From Elmis aenea (taxonomy: Eukaryota > Arthropoda > Insecta > Coleoptera > Elmidae): a stretch of 64,000 bases of DNA. This document shows positions 47,216-58,031 of this stretch, piece after piece; the stretch's first letter is position 1; each line of letters starts with the position of its first letter. The DNA is taken from positions 62,086,108-62,150,107 of the forward strand of contig OX393577.1 in NCBI GenBank assembly GCA_947652605.1, read 5' to 3'. The notes beneath the pieces were generated by a model, which was given only the letters and a program-made list of their open reading frames with translations, was not told the DNA's origin and searched no databases. Both the position numbers and the translations under genes were made by a program.

Positions 47216-48480
47216 GTTTTTATACAGACCGATTTCGCTACTTCCAATAGTGTCAAAATTATTCAAAAAAACTGCTCCTAAAGCCATTTAATCTAATTTT
47301 TTAAGGCAATAATCTGCCTACTCACCAGTTTGGATTTAGGAACAGGATCTCGACAACCGACCAGGTTCATCGAATAATAGACGTTATTGAAAAAGCGTAC
47401 GAAAAAAAAAAGCTCACAAGGGATGGTCACGATATGTTGTTGCTAGAATCTGATTAAGGCTGTGTTTATTGCATCAAGAACATCAAAACCAAATGTTTTG
47501 TAGAGTTATACATGCCACTGGCCATTTCCTTCGGAAAAATAGGGCAAAAACTGAAAAGTTGAATTATAAAGGTAATTATTGCGATCGCGTTGGCCATGAA
47601 ACCGTCAGAGATAAAATCGAAATTCTTCTATTTACCAATGCGAGCATCCTTTGCAAGTAAAATGATGCAAATTTTTGAAAAAATCTTAAACGGTTCCGGA
47701 GAAAAACGCGAAAGACGAGGCCCTTATAGAAACGGGTTTCCCTGTGTTAAACGCCTATGCAAGTCGCATAGATTTAGTTATAACAGATATACTACAACTT
47801 CTCAAGTCATAGCGCTTTTGCAGGGGTTTCGTTTTTGATGTTTTTCTTCGAAACCATACAGGATTTTTTTAAGAAAATTTCCACCATTTTACTTGCAAAG
47901 GGTGCGCGAATTGGTAAATAAAAGAATTTCGATTTTATCTCTAACAGCAGCTTTTAAGAAGCATGCCAAAGAGTAACTGATTGGATTAAGAGATAAAGAG
48001 TCGGAATCAATGGAAGTAAACCAACTCATATTGACCTTACCTACAAGCAGAATTAACAATTTCCGATATTAATAAAAAAATGCTAAAATTGCACTTTGCG
48101 ATACAGCAAAATACTTATGAATCTGCATATTCGTCTTCGATGGAAAGAACACATAAAGAAAAAAAGAAAAAACCTGACCTGAAATACAAAAAAAGTACTT
48201 TTTGATTGAAGGGAAATCGCAAATGTCTGCATAATAAGTGTGTTCAACTCTGGGGATGTGCAGCCAAAAGCAACACAGATATCTGGCTCTTTCAAAATAA
48301 AGTGCTTCGAGGTGTAGTCGATGTTCCATGGTATTATCGGAATGACCACCGACATAGAGATCTGAAAATCCTAGCCGTCAGAGAAGATATCAAAAAGTTT
48401 GCAAAAAAGCACGAGGGAAGACTCCAAGCCGACCTGCTGCAACTTCTAGATAATGCTGGTTGAAAAAGAAGGCTCAAAAC
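47216..48480 (+). pseudogene. Jockey-like reverse transcriptase, split by a foldback element
   Basis: The left piece (about 47220-47420) reads YRPISLLPIVSKLFKK, then HQFGFRNRISTTDQVHRIID and VIEKAYEKKK: the first RT blocks. The right piece (about 47942-48480) reads VTDWIKR, RVGINGSKPTHIDLTYKQN, LHIRLRWKEHIKKKRK and LDLKYKK, then CVQLWGCAAKSNTDIWLFQN and PWYYRNDHRHRDL, ILAVREDIKKFAKKHEGRL: thumb and C-terminus. The palm with YADD is missing, either lost on insertion or deleted. Stops and shifts are frequent. The motif set is Jockey-type. Confidence 0.8.
47450..47942. mobile_element. foldback element inside the Jockey relic
   Basis: Inverted arms of about 100 bp lie at 47607-47709 and 47835-47942 (shared AGAGATAAAATCGAAATTCT and its inverse). 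The left outer flank starts TGATTAAGGCTGTGTTTATT and is also found, inverted, in the copy at 1950-2062. The right outer flank is absent, so the copy is truncated or recombined on that side. A 82-codon frame runs through the arms and part of it recurs at 1573-1998 on the minus strand, but it follows the repeat and is not supported as a gene. Confidence 0.65.
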
Positions 48481-48522
48481 TTTTGAACTCGTGTAGTGTA
48501 TAGCGCGCTACAGTGCTTAAGC

Positions 48523-48796
48523 CAGTGGTTTCCAACCTGTGGGGCGCGCCCCCCTAGGGGAGCGCGAGACTATTACAAGGGGGGCGCGCAGCTGTTACCA
48601 AAATGTCATTTTTGAGTACAAACAAACAATAACAACTTTATTCATACAGAATATGGTATATTGTTTTGTAGCCCATTAAATAATTATTATATCAGAACCG
48701 TATTTATGAAATTAGATTGATACGAAAAGTGAGGGGGGCGCAAATTTTTTTTTATGAAAAAGGGGGGCGGAGGTACAAAAAGGTTGGAAACCACTG
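48523..48796. mobile_element. hAT MITE, CAGTGGTTTCCAACCTG type
   Basis: TIRs CAGTGGTTTCCAACCTGTGG and, at the right, GGTTGGAAACCACTG. Exact 8-bp target duplications GCTTAAGC lie at 48515-48522 and 48797-48804; the target is itself a palindrome. Length is 274 bp, with GGGGCGCGC-rich ends and no coding. The ends resemble the widespread hAT type that begins CAGTGGTT-C. Confidence 0.9.
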
Positions 48797-48884
48797 GCTT
48801 AAGCAGAGCATAGCGATTCTGTGCGTAACACATCAAACTCGTGTTTTATTTTGAGATTTAAGAAACACCAATGGGGACATCTTA

Positions 48885-49503
48885 TACAGGGTGTGTAAAA
48901 ATTGGCGGAAGCGCTACACGTGGCGATGTTCTTCGTAAAATTCTAGGTCGAAAATCTTTATACGAAAATGTTGTACCATGCTTGCTGTGTCTGCAAGAGG
49001 TCCTCAAAGTTTTGACATTTAGTCCTTTAATAAGCGTTATTATTTAATATAAAAAAGCTGCAATTTGGAATAAAAATAAATTTCGAATAGTAATTTTCCT
49101 TGATATTGTGTTCTTCCTTTCAAAAATTGGTGTTGAAAATATGTAAATCACTGATTTGAATGAAAATAATACATATGGCAACATTGTCATTAGCTGTCAT
49201 CTCTGTTTTTCTCGTAATTATTTCTAGTTTGTGTTTTACGATACCCAAAAGTTTTGCAGCTATGTTTACGAACTGAAGGCTTTCAGTTCGAACAAAAATT
49301 GTAAATACCTAAGTAAAAATTGCTGATAAAAAATTGTTCAAACGCAATTCAATGTATGCCATGTTGCCATTTTTTTTTCTTTTAATGGTTCCTGAGGCCA
49401 TAGGAAGCATGTTACAACATTTTTGTATTAAGATTTTCTACTTAGAATTTTACGAAGAACATCGCCACGTGTAGCGCTTCCGCCAATTTTTACACACCCT
49501 GTA
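48885..49503. mobile_element. TACAGGGTGTGTAAAAATTGG element, complete
   Basis: TIRs exceed 70 bp: TACAGGGTGTGTAAAAATTG at the left and its inverse up to CACACCCTGTA at the right, with inner GGCGGAAGCGCTACACGTGG. TA flanks both ends. Length is 619 bp, non-coding. A partial copy is at 5681-5836. The superfamily is uncertain; TA duplication suggests Tc1/mariner-type mobilisation. Confidence 0.85.
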
Positions 49504-49506
49504 TAA

Positions 49507-51237
49507 GTACACAGTTTTGTTAAGTATATCTTATATTAAAACAATGCAATTTCTTAATTTAAAAAAATATTTGCCAAGACGTTACTTCAAATTTGTTCAA
49601 AATAATTCCATTTAATAACAGAGTATTTCATAATTCTTAAGTTCCATCATTACTTGAAAGCTTCTAAGTACAATACTTTATTTAACTTCACATGCAAACA
49701 TTATTTACTTTAAACACTTAAAGCAGTATTTACGAATAAAAGAGGAAAAGTTTAAATCAAACAAAAACGCAAAATAGAAAATCAACTCGTATTAATAACA
49801 GCTCTCCTATTATTATTCCATTACGTATAGGGCTCCATCGAATATGCAAATTGGGATAAGTTTAATATTGATTGACTGAGGCTAATGCAAGCGCGTGTGT
49901 TATTAATGCTCCGAGAAGAATGTGAAAATTGCCGTTCTTCAATAAGCAGTTACATAAAATTGCAAAAAGACTGTCCTTGCTGCTATCTTACACTTTAATA
50001 ACACAATTTTAAAACGCTTCGAGGGACAGAATGAATCAGGGAGGTAATCATTAAACACTTATTATAATTACTGCAGTATGTAATATTATTGTTATTATCA
50101 TACATAAAAATTTATTATGAGTCAGGTGTTTATGTAAAATCAAGTGGAAATAAAGGGGAAAAAAAATTATGCGAAGAATAATTTTATGTGGAATTCTGTA
50201 CATGAAAATAAAACGTAGTGTCTAGTTGTTTTTAAGAAAAATCCTACTGCCAATAAATTGATAAACTTAGTGATAAATCACATCAATAGATTGATTAACA
50301 CATCAGCAGCATTTACTCGCTCACAACTGATTTAAGTTCAACACATTACATGCATGATTTCGCCATTTTATGGTCGATTAAAAGTGTTTTAAAAACACTA
50401 AAATCATGTAACTGGAAAAATGATATTACACTTTAGTAGGACTTTATAAGGTAGTAAAATATAGTCATTAAAGGTAGCAGTTGGCTGTTCTTTATAATAT
50501 AGTTTTATAGTTGTAATTTGTTGGCAAATTACAAAACTTTGTTTTAAAATTTGCTCGTCGTTCACCGAACCAAGCACGGCTTAACTAGAAGTGGATGTTT
50601 TTAAAACAAAAGGTGTCTTATGCTCGAGTAAACAATCAATTTGACAAGCTTAATTTTTTTTACAAAAGCTTCTTAGGGGGGTGATTACGAAAAATGCTTG
50701 AAGAAACATTGAACTGAAGATTAATAATATTTTGAGGTAACCTTTAAAAGACTTATGTCATTAATTTTGTGTGTGAGCACAGATGGATAACATTACATAT
50801 TATTATTATTATTATTGTAACGATTCAACTATAATTTTATATGCAATAACGTAAGGATATTTTAATTACTTTATAATAACCAATAACGTCAAGTAGGCAA
50901 TGGAATAGTTAAATGTACCTTTTTCCCTATTTCGAATGAGATAGCCCTGGTCTATCTATAAAAACAAAAAATCCTAGAATCAAGGAAAATCGTATTTTAC
51001 CTTCACTGATCAAGCCACCTAATAAAAAGAACCAATTAAGAGTCAAATAACAGTATCATCTGTCGGCGGTATCATTTATTAGAATTTTATAGTTTGGTTG
51101 TGTAATTTGATCATCTTGTTAATAATTTTGTTATTATTAAGGCTATGTTTACAAATAAATTTATATAAAAGTCCAGCCTGACTCTGTCTATCTGTGCCTC
51201 TGTGACTGACACGGTAACGCGTGAATATAGCTACGGG
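49507..51237. other. AT-rich DNA, no gene seen
   Basis: A short (TTA)n tract lies near 50803-50818. No motif-bearing frames. Confidence 0.45.
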
Positions 51238-51354
51238 TTGACTTATGTCATACTTGACAATCATCGTGTTATTATAGTAATTTGTAATGTTATTATAGTA
51301 ATCTGTAACGCGGCTTGACTTATGTCATACTTGACAATCCCGTCCTAGGACGGG
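51238..51354. repeat. direct repeat and perfect palindrome at the RT 5' junction
   Basis: TTGACTTATGTCATACTTGA recurs at 51238 and 51316, each followed by CAATC. A second small repeat (TTATTATAGTAAT) lies between at 51270 and 51289. A perfect 16-bp palindrome, CCCGTCCTAGGACGGG, sits at 51339-51354, right where the RT reading frame becomes open. It could be a duplicated target or a filler at the 5' truncation. Confidence 0.6.
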
Positions 51355-52542
51355 CTAACTGCTAGTAATTGCACTACTGCTCTGTTAAACCTTACCGATG
51401 ACCTTATAAGAGCCGCAGATGAAGGAAAGCTGACTTTGGTTGTGTTTCTGGATTTTAGCAAGGCATTCGATACGATCAAGCATTCAGTATTGTATTCTTT
51501 GTTACACTTTATTGGTTTCGATAATCCAGCCATTCAATTAATAAAAAGTTATTTATCATTTCTTAGTCAGCAGGTTGTATATGATGGCAAAATATCAGAT
51601 GTAAGATTTACTAACTGTGGCGTCCCACAAGGGTCCATTCTGGGACCCCCATTGTTCATTATTTACACCTGTCAATTGCCACTATGCTTGAACTTCACCA
51701 AATATGTGATGTATGCTGATGACACTCATATTTACATCAGTTTTAAAAAAGAATTTTAAGTTGATGCTGTTTATAAAGTAAACAAAGACCTTCAATCAAT
51801 TTATGAATATTCGCAGGAACACCACCTTTTTCTTAATGCCACTAAGTCTGCGTGGATGCTGTTTGGTAATCAGAAAGTTGTTTCGGAAATAAACAACGCG
51901 ATAGCTATTAAAGTTAATGGAGTCAATGTACCATTTGTCGAATCTTTCAAAACTCTGGGGCTCACCTTGGATAATTCTTTTAGATACAGAAATCATGTAT
52001 CAAAATGCATACAAAAAGCATACCTAAATTTAAAACTTTTATATCCTCACCGAAGCTATCTTAATACTTATGTAAAAAAAATGTTATGCGACGCAATGGT
52101 ACTCTCACATTTCAATTACGCGGCACCAGTTTATGGCCACTGCTTAGATTACGATACTAAATGTAAAATTCAAAGGGTTCAAAACAGTTCTTTTAGATTT
52201 GTTTATGGCATAAGAAAATTTCAAAAAATTTCCCTTAAATTTAAGTTAATGGGATGGGTCAATATGCAAAATAAACGTATCCTACAAAGCGTCACTCTGT
52301 ACCATAATTTATTTCTGTCTAAAGCTCCTAATTATTTACTAAACAAGATTACCTTCAGAACTGATGTCCACAACTTGAACGTCAGGAATAGGGGTCGTAT
52401 CAGTCCACCACAACACAAAACTAAGTTCTTTGAACGATCATTTTCTTTTAATATTTACAAATTATACAACTCTATTCCGGACAGTTTAAAAATCTGTGAC
52501 TCAAAGTCCTTTAAGAGAAAGGTTTTACCGTATTGTGGCTGA
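51349..52542 (+). pseudogene. non-LTR reverse transcriptase (CR1/Jockey-like), one stop codon
   Basis: One frame runs about 398 codons with a single in-frame TAA at 51757-51759. It begins inside the RT domain: CTTALLNLTDDLIRAADEGK, then LVVFLDFSKAFDTIKH (palm A, catalytic Asp), CGVPQGSILGPPLFIIY (motif B), MYADDTHIYI (motif C, both Asp), then after the stop LQSIYEYSQEHHLFLN, the FKTLGLTLDNSFRYRNHV thumb, and VLSHFNYAAPVYG to the terminal KSFKRKVLPYCG. The endonuclease and RT fingers are absent, so the copy is 5'-truncated. It is the youngest-looking RT here. The exact clade needs a tree. Confidence 0.85.
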
Positions 52543-52745
52543 GGGCAGGCTATTATTGTAGTAATTTTTTTTTTTTTTAATCAGATTTTGTTGAATCAGA
52601 TTTGCAAGTTTTGGCAGTTAACATGTGGATGGGTTGTTTTTGGAAATATTATTTTGTCTTCTACATTATAAATGTTGCCTCATATTTATATTCATATTTT
52701 TATTATTTTTATTATTATAAGTTTTATTTTGAATGTACCTTCAAA
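52543..52745 (+). other. 3' untranslated region of the RT element
   Basis: AT-rich sequence with a T run at 52566-52579 leads from the RT stop to the palindrome at 52746. No coding. Confidence 0.45.
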
Positions 52746-53258
52746 CAAGGTTGAGTGGAAGAGCAATCCATTGTTCTAGACCAGGGGTGGGGAACCTGCG
52801 GCCTTAAGGCCGCATGCGGCCTTTTGAGGTTTTTCGTGCGGCCTTTTTACTGATTTAATATTTTTTATAATTCGTTTTCTCGATTTATTTTAAAGTTTGC
52901 TATATGACATAATCTAATGTAGCTTTTTTTCGGCCATTTAATTGTAGATTGAAATGAAAACCCTATGGACCACATCACTTTGTGTTTTAAAACATACAAA
53001 CATAGTATGTAAATAATTATATACGAGTAATATGTACGGTAAAAAAAATAAATTTATATTTAAGAAACAATTTGGGAAATTACCATTTTGTGCACAATTT
53101 TCAATATTTGTATTTATGTCAAATCGCAGGGGGGGGGGGCATAATAATGTGCGGCCTGGTTACAAATTTTGAATTGAGAAGTGGCCTTCCATAGTAAAAA
53201 CGTTCCCCATCCCTGTTCTAGACTCTAGAACAATGGATTGCTCTTCCACTCAACCTTG
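52746..53258. repeat. perfect 35-bp inverted repeat around a hAT MITE
   Basis: Left arm 52746-52780 and right arm 53224-53258 are perfect complements (outer word AAGGTTGAGTGGAAGAGCAA). Without the MITE and one target copy they form a hairpin with a single C at its tip. It lies about 200 bp after the RT stop codon, so it may be a structured 3' UTR of that retrotransposon. Confidence 0.85.
52782..53215. mobile_element. hAT MITE, CAGGGGTGGGGAACC type, at a hairpin apex
   Basis: Left end CAGGGGTGGGGAACCTGCGG, right end GTTCCCCATCCCTG. Exact 8-bp duplications TTCTAGAC lie at 52774-52781 and 53216-53223. Length is 434 bp, with GCGGCC-rich ends and a G run near 53131. No coding. The insertion is exactly at the centre of the palindrome. 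Confidence 0.9.
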
Positions 53259-54849
53259 ATGGACATACCTACTCTTGATTTCCCATTTTTATGAACACAG
53301 CAGACAAACGCGATCAAACTGATTGACTGTTATTAATATGGGCTTTTTTTCTAGTTTTTTGCTATTTAAAAATGTTCCAATTTTCTCTTAACTTTACCAA
53401 AATACCAAAATTCCTTAATAACTCGAAAATTATTGCAGATAGATGTATTATGTATTAACTGTCAGCCCCCACAAATAATATTATTTATTAAGTTTGTGTA
53501 GCATGTATTGTATATCTATCTCATCTTATTATTAGTTTTTACATTTATACAATTATATAACATTTAGAAAGCAATAAAAGTAAGTTATTTTTCATTCAAG
53601 TTCCCAGCCATGTCAACCAGCTAAAGGCGGAGTTAGATAAATGCACCTACCGATAATCAGTCCAGTTTATTAGGTTAGAAGGACTAAATTTACGGTCTTG
53701 GATATATTCAAGTTCTTGCATTTCCGCTGTATTAAATTAAGATAAAGGAGCTGTAATCAATTAACAACATAAAGCAAGTGCAGCGCTTACTGCGCTCTGC
53801 AAAGATTTATAGTAAACAATGATAACAAATAGCTTTACTTGCAGCGAAGAACAGAAATATATTATCCGATTAAATAGGCAGCTATAGGTACATCGAAAAA
53901 CAAAACTACACATATTTAGTTCGTTTAGTGGTTAGATAGGAGCGGGGATAAAAATAGAACGATAAGCACGTTGTCTAAAGTGAATTGCATTTCCTATCTT
54001 TGCGCGTACAATTCGTACAACAATGCTGGTGCCTGCTGTAGATATGTTATCTGCATGTTTAACGTTTGTAAATGTATATAGATGCTCCATTTTCGTTCTC
54101 TTGAATTCTGATTCGATACGACAGTAGCAGGATTAGGGTCGTCCTGCAAACTTTATAGATAAATCCTTTTTCTCGATATGTTCCTTTAAGTTTGTTCGGG
54201 AGATTTATTTCAAAATATTTGTTTGGTAATGGAAACCCGAAGTTCTAAAACGTTTCCATTGTTTAAAAATCGTATGTGCGCATTTCTCTTCGATAAAAGT
54301 ATCTTAAAGTATCTCATTTATTACGGTGTTTGTTATTTTAGGATAAAGAAAAACCTAATGGACGTCGTTTGATATATTCGGCAAAGGACACGCTACAAAT
54401 GGTAATGCGATGTATATATGTGGGATAAGTAAGGCAAAAAACGTCTGTTATTCGAAAAAAAAATCACTTTGTAGTTTCGTTTTTTAAACTCGCAAGGTAC
54501 AATGAGATACAATTAAGCAAGACATTTAAGGAGCTGAGAGTTAAAATAGAAGCGAACGAATTATTATTACTAGCAATTAAATGAAAGACGAAAAAAAACC
54601 TCTGCTTTAAGAAAAATAAAAAAAATCGTCAAAGAAAAATTGGGTAAAAATGTATATGACAAATATTTTCCTTCGGGTGAAATATTATTGGACAATGTTT
54701 CGTTTTTGCAAATATTTGAAAATTCTACTTAAAAAAAAATTATTTATCTCATTTATAATTTTTCCAGAACTACAAGTGATTATGATAAGAAACATGTTTT
54801 AAATCTTGTTTGCTTGATTAGACATTTCATTCATTAAACCGTATAATCG
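53259..54849. other. AT-rich DNA, no gene seen
   Basis: No arrays, TIRs or motif-bearing frames were noticed. Confidence 0.45.
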
Positions 54850-55265
54850 TTAGGATTATGGCTAACGCCGACGCGTTTTTTCAATCCATTTATTGAGGTG
54901 GATCGGTCCTTCCTCTCTCTCTGATTTTTTGAAGCTTGTTGTTGGTGTGGCTGCCTCCAGTATTTGCTTCCATTTTTTCCTATCTTTGAAATTCGATTTC
55001 CAGTCATTTATTTTCAATGCCTCTGTATCTTCCTCCAGGGCGTCTCTCCATCTTTTCCTTAGTCTTCCCTTGTTCTTGGGCCAAATATGAATCCATTGTG
55101 TTATCCTTCTGGTCATTTCGGTTGGTTTCCTTCTTACGATGTGCCTTGCCCATCGTAATCGTGGTGCTTTATGTGTCGAATGATATTTTCTCGTCCGAGT
55201 TCCTCCTTTATTTCTTTGTTCCTTCTCAGTCTTACTTCTCCATCTCTTGTTACGTTATCTATCTA
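54850..55265 (-). pseudogene. non-LTR reverse transcriptase C-terminal fragment
   Basis: Minus strand from about 55240: RLRRNKEIKEELGRENIIRH, then after a shift LRWARHIVRRKPTEMTRRI, WPKNKGRLRKRWRDALEEDT and EALKINDWKSNFKDRKKWKQ. The W-x-x-H-x-x-R and G-R-x-R-x-R-W tail is that of the endonuclease-reverse transcriptase type. The last 84 codons (55116-54862) are open. The palm is absent. Confidence 0.75.
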
Positions 55266-56456
55266 GGAAAATATCAATTTTAGGCATAAAACAGGTTGAA
55301 TGTTTTTGAGGGACAATTACGTGTCTTATACGACTGTAAAAAAAAAATACAGTGTTGTATTTTAAAAAAAATAGTAGTCGATGTTTAAAGTTTTACAAGT
55401 TTGACCAAGCGTAAAAAATGTCCTTTTAAACATATTATTTTGAAGTAAATTTAAAGGGGTGTACTTTTTAAAAACTCAAAGTTTGAGTTCGTTTCGGGTT
55501 GAGCCAGAAGCCGTTTTGTAAACTTTATATTTTTAACAAACTTAGAACATACAATAACAGTCAGTTACCACATTTCATTGTAATATCTTCATACTTCTGT
55601 GCTGCACTGTATTTGCTAGATCAACAGTTTAATTCAACGCTAGTACAAAATTTATTATAAGAACATAAAAAAGCCTTAGTTACAAGAATTTTATCTAATA
55701 AGATACCCTTTGACTTTACCCAATATTAAATTATCTATCCTAATAACCTCGACTTTTACTACAAATAATTTAATAACTAAAGTTGTCTTCTTCATTATAA
55801 GTTTTAAGACATTCTCTGAACCAATAAGTCTGTTCTTCCTTAGAGCGAGCACTTTTATCCGGAATTCATTTATCAAAGCCTTCCATTAACAATATCCCTC
55901 GACTGTTGTAATCCTTATCTACCTCGTCATCTTGAAGATGCAGCGTTATCTCCATAAAACAATATCATAGCTGGAAGCCGTTTCGAAAACTTAATCTACT
56001 TTGCGTTTTATTTTTGTGCTAGCGATGACGTGCCGGTATGAAAATACCTTAAGCAATTCCCGAACGGGAGGCCCCATTTCGCATTGATTAAAACATAAAG
56101 CCTTGTTGAAAATTAAATTACATACAGTAACGAGACGCTCTTCCGCCGCGTCGCGGTGTGCCGGTATAATTCGGCTCTACGTATATCAAGAAGGCTGGGT
56201 TAACAGGACACACATGCGTTTTATGAGCGCTTAACAACCGAGAATGGTTTGGTACGTACTGCAGTTAGTAACTTTTACCGGTTTGTCCTTAAAGGCTACA
56301 AAAAAAAAAAAAAAAAACGTTACTCTGGCCCATTACACGTGAAAAAAAAAATAAAAATGTATCAAGATGTTTTGTATTCAAATATGTTGTTAATTATTCC
56401 AATTTAAAACTTATTGGTCTAAATTTTTTTTGACAAATTTCCAAGAGCATTATTTT
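55266..56456. other. no gene seen
   Basis: AT-rich. 56130-56270 is less AT-rich, without a recognised feature. A run of about 18 A lies near 56300-56317. Confidence 0.4.
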
Positions 56457-57010
56457 AGTCATGAGTCCTTTAACAATTAGGTGTAGGACTGTTGAGTTGT
56501 GTTGTGCTGACTTTTTTCCAGGTTTTTCTGTCTTCTGCTAGCTCTCTAATGTCTTTCCATTTGATGTTTCTATCCATTGCAGCTTTTTTACCTTCGTCTT
56601 GCCAGGTTTTTCTCGGTCTACCTCTTTTGTTTTTTCCCGTGATCTTGCTTCAAAGGCTTTTCTGGCCCTTTCTTCTTTTATCCTATAAATGTGACCCAAC
56701 CATCCCAGCTGCCTCTCTTGTATTTTTGTTTCAGCTGATTTTATTTTTAATTGTTTTCTATTTGTTTCATTTTTGATTCTATCATCTTATGTTTTCCTTG
56801 GATTTTTCTTAGAAATCACATTTCAGCTGCTTTCATTAGGCTACTATTTTTGTTTGTGAGTGCCCACGTTTCACTTCCGTATAAAAGTGCCGGAGTTACT
56901 ACCTTTTTGACCACTTCCACTTTTGTTCGTTTTGGGTCTTTCCTATTTCCAAAATATGTTCTTAATTAACTGTTAAATATTCTTCCCACACTTCCTGTGC
57001 TTTCGCTTGC
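56457..57010 (-). pseudogene. non-LTR reverse transcriptase fragment (family A, copy 3)
   Basis: Very similar to 10455-10990 (shared GTTGTGTTGTGCTGACTTTT, CTCGGTCTACCTCTTTTGTT, TCCACTTTTGTTCGTTTTG). On the minus strand it covers the segment before the Trp motif to the C-terminal KTWQDEGKKAAMDR-type tail. 5'-truncated before YADD and frameshifted. The closest relative in the window is copy 1. Confidence 0.8.
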
Positions 57011-57952
57011 CAAACGCATTATCATTTAGAGAATATTTTGAATATCGTGATTCAATCAGTTATATTGCCTGTTATCCGCAATAAGATATCCTGATACTTG
57101 TCCAGGATAAAAGAAGCTTTAATTGGTGTCCTGAAAAACGTTATTTGTGCGAGATTATACCTATAGCATTCGTAAAAACTTATTTTTAATTATCAAGATA
57201 TTAAACGCATCCTGTTCTAATTATATCGAGAGATATTGTGCGTAAGAAACAATAAAGTAGTGTGTATTTAACCGCTAATTATAACAAGTTATATGCGTTC
57301 CGCAAAAGGAACTAATTAATTTTAATAATAGCTGAGTGTTGCCTCAATTAAATCGCGCAGAAAAAGCTTATTTGGTCGGATATAGTAATACTGTTCCGAT
57401 TAATTTAATTAAATTGTAAACAAAACAAAAACCACTACTTTATAACTCCTAAAAAAACTGAGGCAAACCTTGAAAAAACTGCCAAAATAGTATTTTCAGC
57501 CGCTACAGCGCACGAAAAAGATCATTTGCATTAAGCAGAACGGAAAGCGCATGTGCGGTCTGAATATGTTCTCTGAGATTATGGCTTCCCCGCTAAGGGT
57601 AGTGACGTAGAGGTCTTTAGGTTGTTAACTGTCAGGTAGTTTATAACCTAATATTTTCTTGTTGATACTGAATACTGAATAAAAAATTAGTGTTGATTTA
57701 CGTATGTTCTACGTTAAAGTAATTTATATATTTATTTATATAATATTAAATTTATGAATAAAACATTACAATAGCACAAAAAAAAGGTTATTTAAATTAT
57801 ATACAGAATTATGCAAGTACATTCCACCGTTAACAGTATACGCCGTCATCTGTCAGTGACAGAATGTCACGTAGTTTCTGACCTAGATTTTTGAAAAATA
57901 CTAAAAATTTAAATTGGTTTTAATTCGATCGCACAAAAAATGTAATATGCAC
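57011..57952. other. AT-rich DNA, no gene seen
   Basis: Nothing recognised. Confidence 0.45.
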
Positions 57953-57955
57953 CTC

Positions 57956-58030
57956 GGCCAAAACGTACTTTTTCGACCTTGCCTGTTTGCTGCAAACCAG
58001 ACGCGGCCGAAAAAGTTTCACGTTTTGGCC
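57956..58030. repeat. nested hairpin
   Basis: Outer arms GGCCAAAACGTACTTTTTCG (57956-57975) and CGAAAAAGTTTCACGTTTTGGCC (58008-58030) pair with a 3-nt bulge. The loop holds a second palindrome, GTTTGC-T-GCAAAC at 57985-57997. It is GC-richer than its surroundings. It may be the core of a foldback repeat; no flanking TIRs seen. Confidence 0.6.
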
Positions 58031-58031
58031 T

